64,000 nucleotides of DNA, taken from contig JANBVO010000002.1 of assembly GCA_030052745.1 (NCBI GenBank), forward strand, positions 1,612,001 through 1,676,000, read 5' to 3'. Position numbers and translations under genes: made by a program. Source of the stretch: Pleurostoma richardsiae (lineage: Eukaryota > Ascomycota > Sordariomycetes > Calosphaeriales > Pleurostomataceae). The notes under the pieces are model-generated. The model searched no databases. It was not told where the DNA came from and saw only the letters and a program-made list of their open reading frames with translations. Shown in pieces: positions 56,401-64,000 of this stretch. Position 1 is the stretch's first letter; each line of letters begins with the position of its first letter.

Positions 56401-59400
56401 ACGTGGACGTATGCAGTAAGGTAGGGAGGCATGGTAAGGGGACGCAAACCGGGCAGCGTTGAACGGTCGGGGAGACTGGAAAAGAGACGGAATGCGAAGT
56501 GAGGTGAAGTCGTCTTGGGGCCCCGCTTTTCTGCGTCCGGGAGACCCGTCACCTCCCGCCGGCAACTCCGTGGTGGGCGCTCCTTAGGCAGAGAGCTAAC
56601 GCCGTAAAGGTACCTGCACTTCCATGTCATCAGGTAGCGTGACCAGCAAGGCACCAAGGACGGAACGGCAGTGCAGCGATCGAAGGCAAGTCGCGCCTGC
56701 TAGGTACTTTACCTAGGTAGGTAGGGACCTAGAGTGGAAAGGGAAAAGCAAGTGTAAGCGGGCGGGCAAACAGTTCGTCGCGGTTCGGCCGGTGTGGAGC
56801 AGACAGCCACAGGGAGGCGCAGCAGCTCGTAGCTGGGCCACAATGGTGGCTGCAACGTGCGCCGGACCGTTCTGAGACAAGCAGCGTGGATGCAGGGACA
56901 TGCAAGGCAGGGGGCAAAGGATGATAAGCGATTGGGCGGTTTTCGAGACACCATCGAAAATCCCCCGCAAACGTCTCCAGATTCGAGACATTGTTTCAAC
57001 ACGGTGAACAGGCACCGCAGGCGAGGCTGACGATCCCGCCCTGTTCTACTGCGTAATAGCGACCGCCCTGTCTGAACGATATGGGGCGTCGCGCCTGGTG
57101 GTGCATTAGGTAAACCTCAAGCGTGATCCGGGAGTCCACCGTCTGGTGGGCTCCCCGTGCACACCGCCATACGCAGTTCGGAATGTGGGAGACGTGGATG
57201 CGAAGAGAATACCCGAGTAGGTAGGAATTGAAGCCGCTCCTGACAGATCTCCGTATCACCAGCTCCTTGGCGGCTGTGTGACGGAGGCCCCTTGTGGACG
57301 GCGACGTCAGAGCATTCGGTGAGCTTACCTTACGCCTAGCCCTGCAGAGAACCCTTCTAGAAGCCTGGAATGACGCCGTGCAGACCTTCTCCCTGCCAGC
57401 TGCGTTCAGCGCGTTTCATCATCTGCATGGCAGCACCCATTCGGGATAATAGGTATTGCGCCTGTATGTCCTCCCAGCAACCCACAAATACAAACAGGAA
57501 ATGTCTAAGCGTGTTGCCTTAGCAGGTATCCTTGACAACCGGAGGGCGGGCTTGGCAAGCTCGCCGGCTTCACAGATTGCCGTGACGCACGCAGCCGTTT
57601 TCCCGTCGAAGCGGAGCAATCGTAGGCTATTGTCAATTAGTCAATCGGCCCTAACTGCGTAAAGAAAGTTAAGGCGGTAAGACGATGCCAAATGTCACAG
57701 GCCCTCGGTCAGCAGGGCAGCTAACAGGCAGTTTACACCGACCGACGAGCTTTGGCTCCCTCCCTACCCTTTCGCGGGTTACCTATCCCGTCAGGCAGCA
57801 GCGTTGTCAACCTGCCATTCCCTGCTCCCAGCTTTGGTCGGTCGACGCCGTATAAGTGGGCGTATTGAAATGGCGTGTCTGCAATTGCACTGGAATCGCA
57901 TGCGTTAAGGTCATGAGCAGAAGCTCCCATCGTTGGGGGCCGATTATGGTGGTACCTGGGTTGTGCATCATGTCTAGGTCCCAGATGCGGCAGGATTTTT
58001 GCCACAAAAACCGTTGAAGGGTTTGCTACTTTCCAGAGGTCTGCCCAAAACGCTGAAGGTGAAGGCAAGGCACATCTAGTATCTGCTAGCTGTTCGATAG
58101 GATGGAATGCCCAGGGTACGGACAGGTACATCAATTAGGTACAATACATGGATTGCTTCAGTGTACATCTTAGGCAGGTGTGTGTGCCTGCCTGCCTGCC
58201 TTGGGATGGGTGAAGAGTACCTACCTAAGGTATCTAGGTATCTATGTTGCACCTTCAGTTTGCAGGACCAGTCAATTCGTATGATTTGAACTTTTTTTCC
58301 CCTTCACAATATCAAACAGTTGAGTTGATGCTTATTGTAAAAATAAATCCACGTCGAATCAAATCAACCGTTCGTTTCCTCATCCGTCGTTCCAGGCCAA
58401 TGGTTAGGAGGGGTAGCCACATGGAGATCTTCCCGCCACAGCAGGCCTTCTTGGGATGATTCACGACCAGTCATCCTGAGACATGCAGACATGATACATG
58501 CCGACATGCATTGACCACCATTGGGTGCTTTACGCCCCCAACCTCCTCGGGATCGCTCGAGCGAAGTGATTATGGTCCCTTGCGCATTGATCGGGGTCGA
58601 CTGGGCCAAAGGGGGGAAGGTCAGAGGTACAGCTGGTCTAGGGTACGTTATCCAGCGTGACTAAAAACATCGAACGATTTCGACCGCCCGCGCGCGAAAC
58701 TATGACAAGCGGATCATGTCGAAACCTCATGCAGCTCATCCTCCTCCACGGCCGCTATTCCGGAATCGACAAGACATATCGAGCGATGAGAGATACTTGG
58801 GACGGCCGGCGCCCTTCAATTGGCAGATCTGACACCGAGAAGCCGGCAAAGGGGTGTGCCGTACTGCGGCCAATGGGCGCGGCCACATGGCCGTTTAACA
58901 ACTATAGCGGCCAACCGGGCGTGCACTGGTAAACGAACGCCAATAAGGCGCCCGGACGGAGCCCGGCTTCCCGGCGACACAGCCCTACATGGTCGCTGTC
59001 AGCAGAGGCCTCACCCACACGGCTCTTCCTCTTCGGGCAAGTGTGGCGTCATGATCCTATATTCGGCACTCGGAAGGGTAATACCTGCTGTCCAATCCGG
59101 TGCCTGAATCTATGGCTCCCACACTCTTCCACCCTCACGACACTTCTTTTTTCGGCACCCTCGGTGGTTGGCGAAGGGCTCTCTGGGAATAAGGTACCCG
59201 TCTTGACAGCGTCTAGCTCCATTGCCCTCCTGGGCCGTGGCTCACTCTCACCCTTCTCTGCCGGGCAGTTGGCGTCGCGGCATCATCCGGACCCATTGAA
59301 CTGGCTGCGTACACAGTACTGTATCGTTCACACCCTCTGTGAACCTCACGATGTGGACATGCCAGGGCAGGTATGCCATTGGGCAAGGCTGACCCCTGGT

Positions 59401-60600
59401 TCATGAAGTAGCCCACCGGCCATCGTTCGATCCGACCACAGCTCGAGCTGGCGTCCAAGCGCTTGTCGCTAAGCGCATGCCCCTTTGATTCTAAGAGTTC
59501 CTCGACCTGAGCACCAGCCACCTTTGCCGGCGAGACCGTACTGTGCTCCCTTTGGTTCTTGCTTGCACATGTTCTCCCTCTCCGTGCCGCAGGACTTCCC
59601 ACCTCGGCAGATTACTTCAGTAAGCTTGCCGGAAGGATCCTGGTGATGACAGCTTCTGGAGAGGATGCCAGCTCGACCGGAAGAAGCAAGGCGCTCTCCC
59701 GAAATGGCGTCAACAACCGAACCTACTTCAGAGACGAAGGTTTATTGTACGCGGCTCCGAAGGAGCAGCGGCGTTGTTCTTACAGCCTACAGACGCCGAA
59801 GCGTAGTCGGTACGACTGTTGCAGATCATCTGAAGCTTGAAGAGCTAGAAGTCAAGCGCCAATGAACAGCCTCCATGCCTGTCCCACGCTCGAGTCATCT
59901 CTATTCAGAGCGTGGCGAGATACTGTGTGGATATCGCGGTCGGTAAACACCCAGCCGGGCACATGGTTGGCGTCTATTTGGCGCAGTCTGAGTACGGTAT
60001 ACAAGGATCCATGGACACGGAGCTTTCTGATACATGCCGCACTTACACGCTGGCGGGGACAGCTTGGAGCTCGTGATGTGCGCAACTGTTCCGGCCTTGC
60101 GGCTCCGCGGCCCATCTCCTGCAGCGTACTCCGTACCGACTTCCTTGTAGCTGCACACCAGCAAAGTGGAGAAGCGAAGGAATCCTACATACCCTGCATC
60201 ATGACCGATACCTGTTGGACGCAGGACGGGACAACACGGGCATTCTCTCGAGTCTGCCTGCTTCCTGTCTCAGACACGAGCAGGGCGCCGCACAGTCTAG
60301 CCGCGATCTTCGTGTTCCACCCGCGAAGAATCCTTCCTGCATTTCTGCCTCCGTGTACCGCTGGGAATGATAGCCGACACTTGCCCTTCCGCTCGGCAAG
60401 AAGCAAACACGCTGAAGCAGATTGCTCAGTCGCCGGTCTCACTTACATGGCGCATCGGTGTCTTCCTCGGCCGGCATTGTCAGGTCCATCAGCCCTGCTG
60501 CAGCAGGTGCTGCGTGGCTGCGACGCTACCCGTCGAGGCAGTTGCACGACGATGGAGAAGAGAATGGTCGATAAAACAATAATCGAACCGTCAGCGGCAC
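53464..60600. other. gene-poor intergenic stretch
   Basis: About 7 kb without a supported gene. The left edge holds the Pom1 3' untranslated region. Open frames overlap on both strands; the longest (59862-60647, 261 codons) has no domain, no consistent codon pattern and many Cys/Arg/Ser residues, as expected of chance. There are GTAC/CCTA-rich pieces (56705, 58140, 58220-58245) and a CCTG microsatellite. No terminal repeats, transposase or polymerase motif was recognised. Confidence 0.4.
58184..58201 (+). repeat. (TGCC)n microsatellite
   Basis: Four tandem TGCC units follow a tgtgtg run in the gene-poor region. It is simple sequence with no evident role. Confidence 0.7.
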
Positions 60601-61714
60601 TTAGCCTATTCGGGCAATCCCTCTGCTGCGGTGCGAGGACGGTGTGACTCTTGTCCGAATGTCGACGGTGTGGGCCGAGCGACGCTCCGTGTGGTGTCGG
60701 CGTACCGGGGACTTTTCGAGCACGCACCGCAGCACGCCGGGACCCTTGTGACTGGGTACCTTGTACCTGGTACTTGCGCGCACACCCCCCACCTTCCCGA
60801 TTTCAATTCTCCATGTGCTTTTCCATTTCGCTGTGTCTGCGATCGTCTTGCTTCGGTTTGTTCCATTTTCGCTTCCATCCATCCTGCCACACCACTCGCA
60901 AGCGCGCTCTCTGTCTCCCTCTCTGCTACAACCACCAGGACTCGCGCATTGTCTCCCTGCTCCCATCTGAGCAGCGTGGGAACTGCGCCGAAGGTGGGCA
61001 CGCCCTGTCAGGCCAGGTACCTGAGGTACCCACGGTACACGCCTAGCGGCCCTCGGTCTTGTTCTCCTCTCGCTCTGTGTCTCCAGCAGGGCCACTTCCA
61101 CTTTGCTCCTGCGCCTCTCTCCCTCTTCAACACCTGCATCGACTTGTGCATTAGCTCGAGATGCAGGCCTTAGTCAATCTAGTCATCAACAGTGAGATTC
61201 CACTGGCGTCACTTGCTGCTCTGCTGCTTGCTGCTTGCCTGCTGCCTTAACGGAGCTCTCTGCTATTACTGTCGTCTGATGACGATGGCCGGCCAGGCTG
61301 CAAAGCTATAAGGCTGTGATGCCTTCTCCCTCTCATACCGCCAGGAGTCCCTGCTTCCTCCCATTCCCTATCCATGTCTAGTATTCTTCCTCTCTCTTTT
61401 CGTTTCCTTGTCTCTTGTTTCCTTGGCCTCTCTGCTCTTGATGCTCTTGAGTCACTGGCATAATCAATTCCCATTGCGCCGTCTCCTTCGCCGTCTGTCA
61501 TAACTCGAGCCATTCCTGAGGCCTGTGTCCCTTCCGGAGTATCCCTCCCCCCTCTTCAACAAAGGACAAGAGGACCACCATAAGCAAGCAGCTTTGATAC
61601 CCCACCACGTTCCAACATCATCACGTCGACCCCGCCTCCAGCTATTAAGCTGCCCTCCCTGCTTCCAGTATCCGCTCCGAGGACGACGATAATTCCTGCT
61701 CTCCCCCGTCCACA
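60601..61714 (+). promoter_or_regulatory. probable promoter and long leader of the small Cys/His protein gene
   Basis: The last 700 bp before the start codon are strongly C/T-rich (for example cttcctctctcttttcg near 61384), the signature of a fungal leader. Several GTAC elements (gggtaccttgtacctggtac near 60756, caggtacctgaggtacc near 61014) lie at its upstream edge. An intron is possible: a gtgagattcc donor occurs at 61191. The transcript start is unknown. Confidence 0.4.
61161..61250 (+). other. upstream ORF of 29 codons in the presumed leader
   Basis: ATG at 61161 opens a frame of 29 residues ending at TAA (61250). The product starts MQALVNLVINSEIPLASLAA and continues Leu/Ala-rich. It lies about 465 bp before the main ATG. 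If it is in the mRNA it would be translated first and could reduce initiation at the main ORF. An internal gtgaga at 61191 might instead be a splice donor. Confidence 0.35.
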
Positions 61715-61966
61715 ATGTGTTATCAGCTGGTTGAACTCTACTCGGCATGCCGGTGCCTCTACTACCAGCATGCTATCGACAGGTGTGCTGCGTATGGAAG
61801 ACCAGGCCACGGCGTCCAACAACGGACGATCCTGGTCGGCTATGCCTGCACTGAGCACTCTCATCCTAGCAGGGGATCATACGCTTCCTACCAGCAGTCC
61901 ACATACTCGGACTCGGGCTACTACAGCAGTCACTCCTCCAAAGGTTCTGGCCGCCGCCATCGGTGA
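61715..61966 (+). CDS. small Cys/His-rich protein, probably zinc-binding, function unknown
   Basis: A single exon encodes 83 residues. The compact N-terminal 50 residues (MCYQLVELYSACRCLYYQHA onward) carry Cys2, Cys12, Cys14, His19, Cys24, His32, Cys45 and His48, with a CxC pair and a CxxH pair (Cys45/His48) that could hold a zinc ion. The tail is Ser/Tyr/Gly-rich and ends in KGSGRRHR. I recall similar short proteins beginning MCYQLVELY in many filamentous ascomycetes, all without known function, so this is probably a real and conserved gene despite its size. There is no signal peptide or membrane segment. It sits alone between two gene-poor stretches, behind a long pyrimidine-rich leader. 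Metal binding is inference from residue spacing. Confidence 0.8.
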   Translation: MCYQLVELYSACRCLYYQHAIDRCAAYGRPGHGVQQRTILVGYACTEHSHPSRGSYASYQQSTYSDSGYYSSHSSKGSGRRHR

Positions 61967-64000
61967 AGTGTCTTGTCTTCGGCGATGGGCTGCTGTTCAT
62001 GGCATTCGCCGCCACTGGAACAGTTTGAGATGGAGGGCTGGATCACATACCTCTACTCCTTCAGGCAGAGGTCCTCCTCTCTGGCTCAACCTCCGTCCCA
62101 GCTGTCCTATCTGTTCGTTGGCCACGACCGTCTAGTGTCCACTTCGGCTCCGCCGGCCATTCGATACAATCAAGGCCAGACGTGAAGCTGCGCCCGAAGT
62201 GAGGTCCCCTGCGAATGCTCGCGCACCAGGAACAAGCAAGTTTGTTGTCGAAGACACAGAGACAGATACGCGAAAATCTACCTACCGCTCCATCTCGATC
62301 ACCATCGACCACCCAATTCGACATCTCATACATGGCTACCGTCCCGAACATGGGCTTCCTTGTCTTGTCTGTTTCCGCCTGGCAACGTCTTTCAGCTCTC
62401 AGCTTTGGCTTCTGCGTTGAAGCTCCTTCCTGATCGACTTGCGATTTTTGGGCTTGATTCCTTCGCTGTTTGGGCGGCATATCTTCTTTCATGGTCTCAG
62501 AGCATAGCGACGGCAGGGGGTTTTGCATTCGGGGATCTGCATTCTAGAGCTTTCTGATGCCTGGGTTTTCGGTCACACTGCCTCGCGGCTTTCTCGATTT
62601 CGGCTCCTCTTTTACAGCATCTACAGCAAAGGCGCAGCAGCAGCTCATCGTGGACGCAGCCCATCTTAAACCCAGAGGGCCCGATCCTTCCACTGGAGAG
62701 CCTCCTCTTCTACCATTATTCGGCGTGTTTCAGGCATCAAGCGGCATTCGGGAGCCCTGCATAGGCTGAGGGAATATACCAGGCGTTCAGGGCAGGTTCA
62801 AATCATGGGCATTGGGCAAGGAATCAAGGCGTCCTTGAGGCAAACATCTGGGCGAGTGTTCTCTTCTCATTTCTGATTCTTTCGTCTCTCATCTTCTTGT
62901 CGCTATTTCTGTTACCAATTTGCTCTTCGAATTGTTTGACTGAAGACTTGCACCTCCTCCAGTGTTTAACATTTTCCATTTCCATGTTTCAGTATTGTAA
63001 CTATCTAGCCTGTGGCCTTCAACGCCCTGCTCCGGCAGCGGTGGCACAACAGAGACATGGCCCGAGGTCAGGCCGGGTGCCTGCTGAAAGAGGAGGAATG
63101 CAGGAAGGAGCCGAATCTGGTTATTCGCTCCGCGGGACATTCCGCTCAGGGAGGGTCAATTTACTTCTTTTTCTTTTCCATCACAGATGCCGCTCTGGAA
63201 GCCGTCCGCTCTCATCGTTGAGAAGGGCAAACGGAAGAACAAGAGGACGTCACCTAGCGTGTCGACTCTTGTCAACCGAGTATTGCGCGCCTCCCCCGCG
63301 CCCCCTCCTCCCTTGGATGATACCGTCGGCGGGATACGAAGGTGGCTTATCTGGGAGGAGAGGATTTCGGGGAGGGACTTGCCGATACCGCTGCTCAGAT
63401 AGCGCCGGTCCACAGACCGGCGAAACGATGTGACGGGAGAACAAAACAAATCAAATACAAGGAATTTAAAAAGACATGCGGAGCTATCCTGTGCCCGTAG
63501 GTGCGCCGACCGTTGAGCGGTGTTTCGAAACATATGTCGGAAACAGGCATAGTGGGATGGCTATTTTGAACGTTGCACTGCTCTCTGATGGCCCGGGTTT
63601 AGAACGTGATTACCAACCCCCTGGAGCAATGTCACTGGCTGCCATACACCCATGCTCTTCTCCCCATGGCTGAGGGGAAACAGCCCTGTCAGACTTCAAT
63701 TGCAAGTCGAACACGGACCGTTTGCGGAGAGGGAGATGGCTGTTCCTGGCTCGGGGGCGAGGAAGCCTTCGGTAAAACGTCGCGGCTTACGCGCTATCTC
63801 TGATATGATCTTACAGGCATAAGGGGAGAGTTCCATTAACATTCTTTTGTCATAATCTGACGTTGTACGAGTAGCCGGTCTAGCGGTCCATTGGGTCTAG
63901 GCTACGTCAGGACGCGGACTCCCTTCCGGTGGATAGAATATCTCCTTTACGCCGTATGGACTTGACTGATCTGGCGCACTCGATGACAAGGGTACTTTCC
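61967..64000. other. 3' flank and intergenic DNA to the window end
   Basis: No gene is supported. Frames of 70-180 codons occur (62061-62528 minus, 62897-63433 plus) but lack recognisable features. A 71-codon frame at 63187-63402 starts right after an acceptor-like ttttccatcacag, so a last exon cannot be excluded, yet no upstream exon was found. The first few hundred bases are probably the 3' untranslated region of the small Cys/His protein gene. Confidence 0.4.

Noticed and set aside
59862-60647. A 261-codon plus-strand open frame in the gene-poor region
   Set aside because: The product has no domain, membrane or signal features, is irregular in Cys/Arg/Ser content, and overlaps other long frames on both strands. 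It reads as chance in GC-rich DNA.
62897-63433. A 178-codon plus-strand frame near the window end
   Set aside because: Low-information sequence with many Arg/Ser/Leu residues; overlapping frames on both strands are equally open. An acceptor-like site inside it has no partner exon.
1-64000. Retroelements, virus-like elements or DNA transposons
   Set aside because: I saw no reverse transcriptase, integrase, transposase or capsid motifs, no paired long terminal repeats and no strongly AT-rich RIP-like blocks. Short degraded pieces could escape detection by eye.
1-64000. tRNA or rRNA genes
   Set aside because: A look for A-box and B-box pairs with a foldable cloverleaf gave only isolated B-box-like strings such as ggttcgatg or ggttcaaat without a matching 5' half. 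No rRNA-like sequence was seen.

Overview
The window looks like nuclear DNA of a filamentous ascomycete, most likely a Sordariomycete. The evidence is short GT-AG introns (about 55-195 bp) with CTNAC-like branch sites, GC-rich coding exons, long C/T-rich leaders, and a gene set typical of Pezizomycotina (ApsA/Num1 cortical protein, Pom1 kinase, Cdc14 septation protein, Pex24-family peroxin, indoleamine dioxygenase, GGPP synthase). I cannot fix the genus from sequence alone. There are no bacterial-style operons, rRNA, CRISPR arrays or recognisable transposons or retroelements, and I found no convincing tRNA.

Layout, left to right. 1-2.97 kb: no gene seen. 2.98-5.84 kb: a divergent pair, a type II haloacid dehalogenase-like hydrolase (-) and a six-span membrane protein (+). 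5.84-11.88 kb: gene-poor, ending in the long leader of an ApsA/Num1-like cortical anchor (11.9-16.1 kb, +). 17.1-20.9 kb: an OTU deubiquitinase (+) convergent with a TPMT-type methyltransferase (-), which is divergent from a short-chain dehydrogenase (+). 22.2 kb: a small minus-strand ORF of unknown function. 25.2-26.3 kb: a metaxin-like protein (+). 27.4-30.0 kb: the GID/CTLH ubiquitin-ligase subunit Vid30/Gid1 (-, eight exons). 31.5-32.4 kb: INO80 subunit Ies4 (-). 35.9-37.6 kb: indoleamine 2,3-dioxygenase (+). 38.5-39.8 kb: a cysteine-rich single-pass surface protein (+). 40.1-41.0 kb: Cdc14 of the septation initiation network (-). 43.2-44.4 kb: GGPP synthase (+). 44.9-46.5 kb: a Pex24/DysF peroxin (-). 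49.0-53.5 kb: Pom1/DYRK kinase (+). 53.5-61.7 kb: gene-poor. 61.7 kb: an 83-residue Cys/His-rich protein (+). The last 2 kb hold no supported gene.

The genes are mostly conserved housekeeping and cell-organisation genes, not an accessory island. Three belong to cortical or septation biology (ApsA/Num1, Cdc14, Pom1), but they are spread out and I see no sign of a cluster. The GGPP synthase has no terpene cyclase, P450 or other biosynthetic neighbour, so it looks like the primary-metabolism copy. Exon boundaries were worked out by hand from splice-site consensus and reading-frame continuity. In every multi-exon model the phases close and the coding length is a multiple of three.

The least explained items are the two small proteins (22.2 kb and 61.7 kb), both behind long leaders, the cysteine-rich surface protein with an internally repeated module, and clustered GTAC/CCTAGG palindromes that recur only between genes.
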